NCBI GenBank assembly: GCA_031278075.1
Contig: JAITLE010000069.1
Location: forward strand, 1-27,733
Length of the DNA: 27,733 nucleotides
Reading direction: 5' to 3'
DNA from: Bifidobacteriaceae bacterium
GTDB taxonomy: Bacteria; Actinomycetota; Actinomycetes; Actinomycetales; WQXJ01
The notes beneath the pieces were generated by a model that was not told the origin of the DNA, searched no databases, and saw only the letters and a program-made list of their open reading frames with translations. The first letter of the stretch is position 1. Each line of letters starts with the position of its first letter. The translations under genes and the position numbers were made by a program. Shown piece by piece: positions 15,897 to 23,648 of this stretch.

Positions 15897-18284
15897 GTGA
15901 CGAGCGTTGGAACGGTGCTGCGGCTGAGCGGAAAGTGGTTGCTCGGAATATCCGGGTTCTTGGTGGTGTCGGTGGCTTGCGGGATTCTCACGTCGGGGCT
16001 GCTGTTGCCTGTGGTGGTGGTCGGGTCGGCGGTGGCCAACACGGGCAAAGCCGTCGTGGAGGCGATCGACGACGAACTGGAGATGCCGCAACTGTCCCAG
16101 AAGTCGTACCTGTTGGCGTCCGACGGGACCCTGCTCACCACGTTCTACGCGCAGAACCGTGTGGCGATCTCTCTTGACCAGGTGTCTCAAGCGATGCAGG
16201 ACGCGGTTGTGGCGCTGGAGGACAGGCGGTTCTGGGAACACTCCGGGGTTGACGTGCTGGGCATGGCGCGGGCGTTCCTGAACAACGCCGCGTCGGGGGC
16301 TGAGGCCACTCAGGGCGCGTCCACGCTGACCCAACAACTCGTCAAGAACTTGCTGATCGACCAGGCGGTCCTCGCCGGTGACGAAGACGCCGCGGCGGCG
16401 GCCAGCGACAAGAGCTACGCCCGTAAGCTGCGCGAGGCGAAGATGGCGGTCGCCTTGGAGAAGAAGTACGGCAAACAGAAGGTGCTCGAGGCTTATCTGA
16501 ACATCGCGCAATTCGGGCCGTCCGTCTACGGCGTCGAGGCGGCCGCGACCTATTACTTCGGGGTTCACGCGTCTGAGCTGAGCGTTGTGCAGGCCGCCAC
16601 CATCGCCGCGGTGACTCAGAAACCGAACGGGATGGATCCGGTCAACAACCCGAAGAGCAACAAGACCCGGCGCGACGCGGCGTTGGCCGCCATGCTGCGC
16701 GACGGGTACATCACCCAAGGGCAGTACACCCAGGCGGTGGCGACGGATGTGACCGAGAGTTTGAACCTGACCCCCAGCCGGCGCGGCTGCGAGGTGGTCG
16801 ACGAGACTGTCCACGCCGGGTTCTTCTGCGACTACGTCGTGGCGGAGATCCGCAACTCGGAGGCGTTCGGAAAGGACGCGCGGGAACGCAAGGAGCTGCT
16901 CGACAGGGGTGGCCTGACGATCACCACGACACTGGACATCAAGACGCAGCAGGCCGCGTGGGACGCCGTCAACGGACAGGTGCCGTATGACGACGAGTCC
17001 GGCGTGGGGCACGCCCTGACCGCGGTGGAGCCGGGCACCGGGCGGATCATCGCGATGGCGCAGAACCGCTTGTACATGAGCGGAACCACGGACGATCCGT
17101 ATTACACGTCCGTCAACTACAACGCCGACCGCGCCTACGGCGGATCGTCCGGGTTCCAGGTCGGATCGACCTTCAAACCTTTCATTTTGGCCGCGTGGCT
17201 CGAAGCCGACCACTCGTTGCTTGAGGTGTTCGACGGCTCACGGCAGTCTTACCGTCCCGCCCACTTCCCGGCCAGCTGCCTGCCGGGCGGCCACACCATG
17301 GACGGGAACTGGGACATCAGGGGCGGCGCGTCCGCCTCCGTGAACGCTTACACCGCCACCGCCGCCTCGATGAACGCCGCTTACGCCGCCATGGAATACG
17401 CGCTCGACATGTGCGCCATCGGTGACTTGCTCTCGCGGGTCGGTGTCCACCGGGCCGACGGCTCCGAGTGGCCGTTGAATGCCTCGATGGTGCTTGGCAG
17501 CGGCGAGATATCGCCGCTGACGATGGCGAGTTCGTATGCGACGTTCGCTTCGGGCGGCGCCTATTGTTCGCCGACCTCGATCGACGCGGTGATCAAGCCC
17601 GACGGCTCGGTCCTGGAGCTGCCGGAACGGGATTGCGTCAAGGCTGTCGAAAAGGGCGTCGCGGACGGGGTCAACGCCGCGCTGGAACGGGTCGTCTCGA
17701 GCGGCACCGGCAACCAGGCCAGGCTCAGCGGCGGACGAACAGTGGCCGGCAAGACGGGCACCACCAACAACAACGTCGCCGCGTGGTTCTGCGGCTACAC
17801 ACCCCAACTGGCGGCGGCTGTCTGGACCGGTTACCCGGACCAGTCGAAGTCCCTCAGCGGCAAGATCGGCAACTCCTGGTACACCGCGGGGGCTTTCGGC
17901 GGCGGGATCGCCGCTCCGACATTCGCCGAGTTCATGAACGTGGCGCTGGACGGCGCGGAGAAGCTGACCTTCGACTCGCCGCCTTCAGTGATCGAACGCG
18001 GCCGGATGAGACCCATCCCCGATGTGGTCGGCCTGACCGAGAAAGACGCCACCGAGAAGTTGCGGGACGCGGGGTTCGCCTCCGCGACGAACGACGGCGC
18101 GTATTCGGACACCGTGCCCGAAGGCGCCGTGGTCGAGCAAAGTCCCAGGGGCGCAGCCTATCCAGGAACCAAGATCACGATGACTCTGTCGCGCGGGCCG
18201 GAACCGCCGCCGGTGGAACCGGAGCCACCAATCCAGCCGGTCCCACCACCGGTCGACCCGCCGGCGGACACCGGCCAGCCATAG
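15897..18284 (+). CDS. Bifunctional penicillin-binding protein (GT51 transglycosylase/transpeptidase) with PASTA domain
   Basis: A 795-aa class A PBP of the PonA type. One N-terminal membrane anchor (about residues 10-43) is followed by the GT51 glycosyltransferase domain with catalytic E108 in 'EDRRFWEHSGVD' and 'QGASTLTQQLVKN'. The transpeptidase domain carries SxxK at S424 (STFK), SVN as the SxN motif, and KTGTT at 619-623. One PASTA domain (about 690-765) follows, then a Pro/Glu-rich tail. It polymerises and crosslinks peptidoglycan outside the membrane; PASTA domains of actinobacterial PBPs bind cell-wall fragments or lipid II. I chose GTG 15897, which places the basic residue and anchor at the N-terminus. 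A GTG at 15858 would add 13 residues, overlapping the promoter-like TAGTCT. Transcribed alone, convergent with the threonine aldolase gene. Confidence 0.93.
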   Translation: MTSVGTVLRLSGKWLLGISGFLVVSVACGILTSGLLLPVVVVGSAVANTGKAVVEAIDDELEMPQLSQKSYLLASDGTLLTTFYAQNRVAISLDQVSQAMQDAVVALEDRRFWEHSGVDVLGMARAFLNNAASGAEATQGASTLTQQLVKNLLIDQAVLAGDEDAAAAASDKSYARKLREAKMAVALEKKYGKQKVLEAYLNIAQFGPSVYGVEAAATYYFGVHASELSVVQAATIAAVTQKPNGMDPVNNPKSNKTRRDAALAAMLRDGYITQGQYTQAVATDVTESLNLTPSRRGCEVVDETVHAGFFCDYVVAEIRNSEAFGKDARERKELLDRGGLTITTTLDIKTQQAAWDAVNGQVPYDDESGVGHALTAVEPGTGRIIAMAQNRLYMSGTTDDPYYTSVNYNADRAYGGSSGFQVGSTFKPFILAAWLEADHSLLEVFDGSRQSYRPAHFPASCLPGGHTMDGNWDIRGGASASVNAYTATAASMNAAYAAMEYALDMCAIGDLLSRVGVHRADGSEWPLNASMVLGSGEISPLTMASSYATFASGGAYCSPTSIDAVIKPDGSVLELPERDCVKAVEKGVADGVNAALERVVSSGTGNQARLSGGRTVAGKTGTTNNNVAAWFCGYTPQLAAAVWTGYPDQSKSLSGKIGNSWYTAGAFGGGIAAPTFAEFMNVALDGAEKLTFDSPPSVIERGRMRPIPDVVGLTEKDATEKLRDAGFASATNDGAYSDTVPEGAVVEQSPRGAAYPGTKITMTLSRGPEPPPVEPEPPIQPVPPPVDPPADTGQP

Positions 18285-18291
18285 CCGCCGG

Positions 18292-18307
18292 GGCTAGCCT
18301 TCTAGCC
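18292..18307. terminator. Short hairpin between convergent genes
   Basis: GGCTAG (18292-18297) and CTAGCC (18302-18307) form a perfect 6-bp stem with a CCTT loop. It lies 8 bp after the PBP stop and includes the aldolase stop codon on the other strand. It could terminate both genes, but it is short and has no T-tract. Confidence 0.3.
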
Positions 18308-19354
18308 GATCTTCTTCGCCGTGGTGGTGATCAGGAGGATGGCTGTCGTGATGGCTACCACGTCGATGTCGCGGTGGACGACCAGCCGGACGGCATCGCC
18401 CATCAACAGGCAACCCAACCCCGCTTCGCGCCACGCCGCCCAAATGTCGCCGGCGGTCGCGTCGGACCCGGGGCCCGGGCGCACGGTCAGGATGTTGGTG
18501 GCGGGCGGCGGGCAGTCCAACCCGACGGCGCGGATCGCCTCCGACAGCGTGGTGGCGCGGATGCGGTCCTCGTCGATGCGGGGCAGTTCCTGCTCCAACG
18601 CGACCAGCGCCGCCGCCGCGAGCACGCCGGACTGCCGCATGCCACCACCCAGCGCTTTACGCGCCCGGCGGGCCTTTGTGATGAAGTCCTTCGGGCCGAG
18701 CAGCATTGAGCCGACAGGCGCGCCCAGCCCTTTCGAGAAGCAGACCGTGATCGAGTCGACCGGTCCGGCCGCTTCGCGCGGGAGGATGTCCTGAGCGGCT
18801 GCCGCGTGCCAGATGCGGGCGCCGTCGAGGTGGACGGGCCAGCCGACATCATGCGCGGCCGCGACCAGATCGTTCATCACCGTGCGACCCAGGATCACGC
18901 CGCCGGCCTGGTTGTGGGTGTTCTCGAGGCAGACCAGCTTGGTGCGCAGGTCGTAATACATCTGCCCCCTTGGTTCAACGGCCGCCACCGCCCGGATGTC
19001 GTCCGGGGAAGGGACGCCTGGACCGAACGAGCACGGCAGCTCGGCCGGCATGCCGCCGGCGAGCCACGCGCCGGTTCCGAGCTCGTGGGTCAGCACGTGC
19101 GCGCCCTTCGGCGCGTAGAAGCGGTCGCCGCGACCCAAGTGGATCATCAGGGCGCACAGGTTCGCCATCGAACCGGACGGCATGAAAAGGCCAGCTTCCT
19201 GGCCCAGCATGCGGGCGGTGCGTTCTTCGAGAAGCTCGACGGTCGGGTCGCCGTCGAGCACGTCGTCGTCGACGTGGGCTCGGGCCATCGCTTCGCGCAT
19301 GGCGGGGGAGGGTTTGGTGACGGTGTCGGAACGGAAGTCGACTTGAATTTGCAT
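18302..19354 (-). CDS. ltaE: Low-specificity L-threonine aldolase (PLP-dependent)
   Basis: A 350-aa fold-type I PLP enzyme that splits L-threonine/allo-threonine to glycine and acetaldehyde. The family opening 'VDFRSDTVTKPSPAMREAM' is followed by 'DDDVLDGDPTVELLEERTA'. 'FMPSGSMANLCAL' is the PLP phosphate region, and the Schiff-base lysine is K208 in 'CFSKGLGAPVGS'. Full length for the family. ATG at 19354 is the start; there is no Shine-Dalgarno, and a -10-like TGTAAT (19361-19366) ends 6 nt upstream, so a leaderless message is possible. It is a single gene, convergent with the PBP and divergent from the pyrophosphatase gene. A related beta-eliminating lyase activity cannot be excluded. Confidence 0.9.
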   Translation of the reverse strand: MQIQVDFRSDTVTKPSPAMREAMARAHVDDDVLDGDPTVELLEERTARMLGQEAGLFMPSGSMANLCALMIHLGRGDRFYAPKGAHVLTHELGTGAWLAGGMPAELPCSFGPGVPSPDDIRAVAAVEPRGQMYYDLRTKLVCLENTHNQAGGVILGRTVMNDLVAAAHDVGWPVHLDGARIWHAAAAQDILPREAAGPVDSITVCFSKGLGAPVGSMLLGPKDFITKARRARKALGGGMRQSGVLAAAALVALEQELPRIDEDRIRATTLSEAIRAVGLDCPPPATNILTVRPGPGSDATAGDIWAAWREAGLGCLLMGDAVRLVVHRDIDVVAITTAILLITTTAKKIG

Positions 19355-19360
19355 CTGTCT

Positions 19361-19366
19361 ATTACA
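19361..19366 (-). promoter_or_regulatory. Candidate -10 box of the threonine aldolase gene
   Basis: TGTAAT on the minus strand, in an AT-rich island next to the start codon, ends 6 nt before the ATG. No -35 match is seen at 17 bp. Confidence 0.3.
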
Positions 19367-19456
19367 CCGCGTGAGCGGCGGTCCGATGCCGACCTGCCAC
19401 GAACCAGCGGCGCGTCCTGGGACCCTTGGGGCCGGTCATGGCAAAAACTGGCGTCT

Positions 19457-19468
19457 ACGCTCTAGCGT
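19457..19468. repeat. Inverted repeat in the aldolase-pyrophosphatase gap
   Basis: ACGCT-CT-AGCGT is a perfect 5-bp inverted repeat about 109 bp before the pyrophosphatase start and contains TACGCT, a TAnnnT hexamer. It might mark the hppA promoter or an operator. The rest of the 222-bp gap shows only the ltaE -10-like box and the hppA ribosome site. Confidence 0.25.
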
Positions 19469-19576
19469 TGGGGGTTTGGGCGCCGTGGCTCACGCGGACC
19501 GGCCGGCGGCGCCGACTTGCCTGCGGATCGACGCGGCCGAGCCCTCCTCAGCACAGTCTCATTTCCGGAGGAAACT

Positions 19577-22015
19577 ATGCAGCCCAGGCTCAATCTGCTC
19601 GCGAGCGACGCACCAGGCGGCGAGGCCAATCTCAAACTCCCCGACCTCGGAGAGGTCCTGGTCGGAGGCGCGATCTCGGGGCGAGCCGTGCTGTTGGCCT
19701 CGTTGGCGGTGTGCCTGGCCGGGCTGGGGTTCGGGGCGTGGACCTACTTGAAGCTGCGCGCCCTGCCGGTGCACCCCTCGATGAAGCGGGTTTCGGAGCT
19801 GATCTTCGCGACCTGCAAGGCCTACCTCTTGAAGCAGGGGCGCTTCCTGCTGGTGTTGTGGACGTTCATCGCGGCGGTGATCGTGATCTATTACAAGTTC
19901 GCGGTCGCGTTCACCTGGGGCAGAGTCGCGATCATCATCGCGTTCTCCCTGATCGGCATGGCGGGGTCGTTCTCGGTGGCGTGGTTCGGGATCAGGGTGA
20001 ACACGTTCGCCAACTCCCGGACCGCGCACGCCTCGCTCGCCGGCAAACCGTGGCCGGTGCACGCCATCCCGATGCGTTCCGGGATGGCTGTCGGGATGGT
20101 GCTGATCTCGTTGGAGCTGCTGCTGATGCTCGGCATCCTGCTGTTCTTGCCGGGCGACATCGCCGGCGCGTGTTTCATCGGGTTCGCGGTCGGAGAATCG
20201 CTCGGCGCCTCGGCCCTGCGGATCGCGGGCGGCATCTTCACGAAGATCGCCGACATCGGCTCGGACCTGATGAAGATCGTGTTCAAGATCGACGAGGACG
20301 ATCCGCGAAACCCTGGCACCATCGCTGACTGCACCGGCGACAACGCCGGCGACTCGGTGGGTCCGTCCGCGGACGGGTTCGAGACCTACGGCGTCACCGG
20401 AGTCGCCCTGATCACGTTCATCCTGCTGGGCATTCCCGACCCGGGGACGCAAGGGACCCTGTTGGTGTGGATCTTCACAGTCCGCGCGGTCATGCTGATC
20501 GCTTCGGTGGCGAGCTATTTCGCGAACGAGTTCGCCGCCAAGCGGTTGCTGGCCGGCAAAGCCGACTTCGACTTCGAGACGCCGCTGACGTCGCTGGTCT
20601 GGGTGACCTCTGGTGTGTCCATCGTGTTGACCTTCGGCACCACTTACCTGATGCTGAACGGACTCGACGCCGGCCTGTGGTGGAAGCTGGGCACGATCAT
20701 CTCGCTCGGCACCCTGGCCGGCGCGCTGATCCCGGAGTTGGTCAAGGTCTTCACCTCCACCAAGGCGCGGCACACTCGGGAGGTCGTGACGTCCAGCCGA
20801 GAGGGCGGGGCTTCGCTGAACATCCTGTCCGGCCTGATCGCTGGGAACTTCTCGGCCTATTGGCTGGGGATCGCGGTGGTCGCCTTGATGGGCGGCGCCT
20901 ACTTGATCTCCACGCAGGGCCTGGCTGAGGCCCTGCTGGGGCTCGACCCGGACGGGTCGGTGCTGGCCAGCGCGGCGCCGTCCGTGTTCGCGTTCGGTTT
21001 GGTCGCGTTCGGCTTCTTGGGGATGGGTCCGGTCACCATAGCGGTGGACTCCTACGGCCCGGTGACGGACAACGCGCAATCCGTCTTCGAGTTGTCTCAA
21101 ATAGAGCAGGTCCAGGGCGTCGAAAAGGATCTCGGACACACCCCGGCGTGGCGCAAGGCGAAGCTCATGTTGGAAGAGAACGACGGCGCCGGGAACACTT
21201 TCAAGGCCACCGCCAAACCGGTCCTGATCGGCACGGCGGTGGTTGGCGCGACCACCATGATCTTCTCCATCATCATGACGTTGACCGACTCGCTGAGTTC
21301 CGGAGTGGAGAATCTGTCCCTGGTGCACCCGCCGTTCTTGCTCGGCTTGATCCTGGGTGGCGCGGTGATCTATTGGTTCACGGGCGCCTCGTCGCAGGCT
21401 GTCACCACGGGCGCGTACCGCGCGGTGGAATACATCAAAGCCCACATCGACCTGCGCTCGAAGGCGGCCGCCTCGGAGAAGGATTCGCGCCGGGTGGTGG
21501 AGATCTGCACCCAGTACGCCCAGCAGGGCATGTTGACGATTTTTCTCGCGATTTTCTTCGCGACGCTCTCGTTCGCGTTCGTCGAGCCGTATCTGTTCAT
21601 CGGCTACCTCATATCTATCGCGTTGTTCGGTCTCTACCAAGCGATCTTCATGGCGAACGCCGGCGGCGCTTGGGACAATGCGAAGAAGATCGTCGAGGTG
21701 GACCTCCACCAAAAGGGCACCGCGTTGCACGACGCGACGGTGATCGGCGACACCGTCGGCGACCCGTTCAAGGACACGTCGTCGGTCGCCCTGAATCCGG
21801 TCATCAAATTCACCACACTGTTCGGTTTGCTGGCCGTCGAATTGGGTGTGATGTTGACGGCCCGCGGCCTCGGCTCCTTGGTGCATGTGCTCGCCGCCGC
21901 GCTGTTCCTGGTCAGCGCCTTCTTCGTGTGGCGCAGTTTCTACGCGATGCGGATCAACCAGGGCGCCGACCCGATCCTCGCGGAGGCCGTCGCCGAAGCG
22001 GACCTCCCCGCGTAG
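19577..22015 (+). CDS. hppA: Membrane-bound ion-translocating pyrophosphatase, divergent type
   Basis: An 812-aa polytopic membrane enzyme (about 16 hydrophobic segments) that couples pyrophosphate hydrolysis to H+ (or Na+) export. Catalytic motifs are present: D226 in 'GGIFTKIADIGSD', the Asp/Glu cluster E240-D242 (EDDPRN), D255/D259 in 'GDNAGDSVGPSADGFETYG', 'NAGGAWDNAKK' and D725 in 'GDTVGDPFKDTS'. Several differ from canonical H+-PPases (GDNVGDCAG..ADLFE). K543 in 'GNTFKATAKP' matches the lysine that makes canonical enzymes K+-independent. It is about 100 residues longer than usual, with an extended N-terminal region. Start: ATG 19577 with GGAGG five nt upstream; the frame is open to 19517. 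A strong hairpin follows the stop. Membrane PPase identity is firm; the ion is inferred. Confidence 0.93.
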   Translation: MQPRLNLLASDAPGGEANLKLPDLGEVLVGGAISGRAVLLASLAVCLAGLGFGAWTYLKLRALPVHPSMKRVSELIFATCKAYLLKQGRFLLVLWTFIAAVIVIYYKFAVAFTWGRVAIIIAFSLIGMAGSFSVAWFGIRVNTFANSRTAHASLAGKPWPVHAIPMRSGMAVGMVLISLELLLMLGILLFLPGDIAGACFIGFAVGESLGASALRIAGGIFTKIADIGSDLMKIVFKIDEDDPRNPGTIADCTGDNAGDSVGPSADGFETYGVTGVALITFILLGIPDPGTQGTLLVWIFTVRAVMLIASVASYFANEFAAKRLLAGKADFDFETPLTSLVWVTSGVSIVLTFGTTYLMLNGLDAGLWWKLGTIISLGTLAGALIPELVKVFTSTKARHTREVVTSSREGGASLNILSGLIAGNFSAYWLGIAVVALMGGAYLISTQGLAEALLGLDPDGSVLASAAPSVFAFGLVAFGFLGMGPVTIAVDSYGPVTDNAQSVFELSQIEQVQGVEKDLGHTPAWRKAKLMLEENDGAGNTFKATAKPVLIGTAVVGATTMIFSIIMTLTDSLSSGVENLSLVHPPFLLGLILGGAVIYWFTGASSQAVTTGAYRAVEYIKAHIDLRSKAAASEKDSRRVVEICTQYAQQGMLTIFLAIFFATLSFAFVEPYLFIGYLISIALFGLYQAIFMANAGGAWDNAKKIVEVDLHQKGTALHDATVIGDTVGDPFKDTSSVALNPVIKFTTLFGLLAVELGVMLTARGLGSLVHVLAAALFLVSAFFVWRSFYAMRINQGADPILAEAVAEADLPA

Positions 22016-22046
22016 CGCGCCGCGGCCCGAAGCCGCCCGGTCGCGC
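22015..22046 (+). terminator. GC-rich hairpin directly after hppA
   Basis: GCGCG-CC-GCGGC (22015-22026), loop CCGAA, then GCCGC (22032-22036), a CC bulge, GG, a T bulge and CGCGC (22042-22046). This gives about 12 bp of nearly all G:C pairs starting at the stop codon. There is no T-tract, as is common in actinobacteria. The rest of the 225-bp gap to the aminotransferase holds only a possible -10 box (TATCGT, 22197-22202). Confidence 0.5.
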
Positions 22047-22240
22047 GTCCAGCGCTGGCCGGGACGGCGCCGTGGCTCGTGGTCGCGTCCCGTGGTGTGG
22101 TTCACGGGTTGCTTTGGGACTCAGGCGCGGGCCGCCGCACGCCGGGTCACGGCGCCGAAATGGACCCATGGAAAAGCTGCCGTCACAATCGCTTGGTATC
22201 GTGGCCCGTACCCCATCAGCGCGAAGCTAGGAGACCAACA

Positions 22241-23617
22241 GTGTCATATGCGGAAATCGACCCCACGCGGATCGCAGAACTCACGGCGCGCGAGGAGGCG
22301 CGCCTCAACGAGCGCACAGCGCGGTCGCGTGACTACTACGAACGCGCGTCGCGGCACCTCAGCGGCGGCGTCGCGAGCTCTTACCAACTCCGGGAGCCGT
22401 GGCCGATCTACCTGGAGGGTGGCGCGGGCCCGAAAGTCTGGGACGTGGACGGCAACGAGATGTGGGATTTCCACAACGGCTTCGGATCGATGGTGCAGGG
22501 TCACGCGAACCCCGTCATCGGCGCGGCCATCGCGGAGCGCTATCCACGTGGCACCCACTTCGCGGCGCCCACCGAGGACGCCATCGCCGTCGCGGACAAC
22601 CTGGCAGCCCGGTTCGGAATGCCGAAATGGCGCTACGTCAACTCGGGTTCGGAAGCGACCATGGACGCGATCCGGATCGCGCGCGGCTACACCGGGCGCG
22701 ACACCGTGATGAAGATCTTCGGCTCATATCACGGGCACCACGACACGGTGATGGTGTCGATCGGGGTGCCTTACGAGTCGATCGGCGACCGCGAGAACCT
22801 CGCGTCGCTGCCCTACGGCGCGGGCGTGCCCGCGGTGACCACGGCCATGACGGTCCCGGTGCCGTTCAACGACGCGGGCGCCATGGAGCGGCGCATCCAA
22901 CGCCTCGACGCCGAGGGCCGCAAGCCGGCCTGCGTCATCATGGAGGCGGCCATGATGAATCTTGGCGTGGTCCTGCCGGAGCCCGGGTATTTGGAGGAGG
23001 TCCGGGCGATCACCCAGCGGTACGGCGTGGTGTTGATCTTCGACGAGGTCAAGACCGGCCTGACGATCGCCGCGGGCGGCGCCACCGAGTTGTTCGGCGT
23101 GACCCCCGACATGATCACGCTGGCGAAGGCGCTCGGCGGCGGGCTGCCCACCGGGGCGATCGGCGGGACCGCCGAGGTCATGTCCGTGGTCGAGGACCAC
23201 AGCGTCTACCAGGTCGGCACCTACAACGGCAATCCGCTCGGGATGGCCGCCGCGCGCGCCTCGCTGGAGAAGGTCCTCACGCCGGGCGCCTACACGTGGC
23301 TCCAGCACCTCGCGGACAGGATCGCGGACGGATGTTCCGACGTGATCCGGCGTCACAACCTCCCCGGCTACACGGTCTCGTTGCCGTCGAAGGGGTGCGT
23401 GACGTTCTCGCCGACGAAGATCGTGGACTATGAGACGTTCCTCGGCAGCCAGAACGTCGCGTTGACCGACTTGGCGTGGCTGTTCAACATGAACCGCGGA
23501 ATCTTCATGACGCCCGGCCGCGAGGAGGAGTGGACGTTGTCGGTCACCCACACGGACGATGCCGTCGACGCCTACATCGCTTGCTTCGACGAGATGGCTC
23601 ACGACCTGACCAAGTAG
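22241..23617 (+). CDS. Class III PLP-dependent aminotransferase, HemL-like
   Basis: A 458-aa fold-type I enzyme. Seen: 'WDVDGNEMWDFHNGFGSM' near the N-terminus, 'YVNSGSEATMDAIRIAR' (PLP phosphate/substrate region), 'SYHGHHD', 'LIFDEVKTGL' with the Asp that contacts the PLP pyridine N, and Schiff-base K296 in 'ITLAKALGGGLPTGAIGG'. 'VGTYNGNPLGMAAA' resembles glutamate-1-semialdehyde aminomutases. The protein is longer than HemL (about 430) and no heme genes are adjacent, so I treat it as an aminotransferase of unknown substrate. GTG at 22241 is chosen because AGGAG ends 7 nt upstream; the in-frame extension upstream to 22079 is not protein-like. A -10-like TATCGT lies at 22197-22202. It stands alone, convergent with the SipW-like gene. 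Confidence 0.85.
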   Translation: MSYAEIDPTRIAELTAREEARLNERTARSRDYYERASRHLSGGVASSYQLREPWPIYLEGGAGPKVWDVDGNEMWDFHNGFGSMVQGHANPVIGAAIAERYPRGTHFAAPTEDAIAVADNLAARFGMPKWRYVNSGSEATMDAIRIARGYTGRDTVMKIFGSYHGHHDTVMVSIGVPYESIGDRENLASLPYGAGVPAVTTAMTVPVPFNDAGAMERRIQRLDAEGRKPACVIMEAAMMNLGVVLPEPGYLEEVRAITQRYGVVLIFDEVKTGLTIAAGGATELFGVTPDMITLAKALGGGLPTGAIGGTAEVMSVVEDHSVYQVGTYNGNPLGMAAARASLEKVLTPGAYTWLQHLADRIADGCSDVIRRHNLPGYTVSLPSKGCVTFSPTKIVDYETFLGSQNVALTDLAWLFNMNRGIFMTPGREEEWTLSVTHTDDAVDAYIACFDEMAHDLTK

Positions 23618-23648
23618 GCGCGACTCGGCTCAGGCGCAAAGGTTTCGG

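Noticed and set aside
19559..22105. Long open frame on the minus strand opposite the pyrophosphatase gene (about 848 codons)
   Set aside because: It is antisense to a gene with clear motifs, reads as a low-complexity His/Arg/Gln/Asp-rich product, and arises from third-position GC bias. The same applies to the antisense frames opposite jetA, jetC, tgt, sdhA, the PBP and the aminotransferase.
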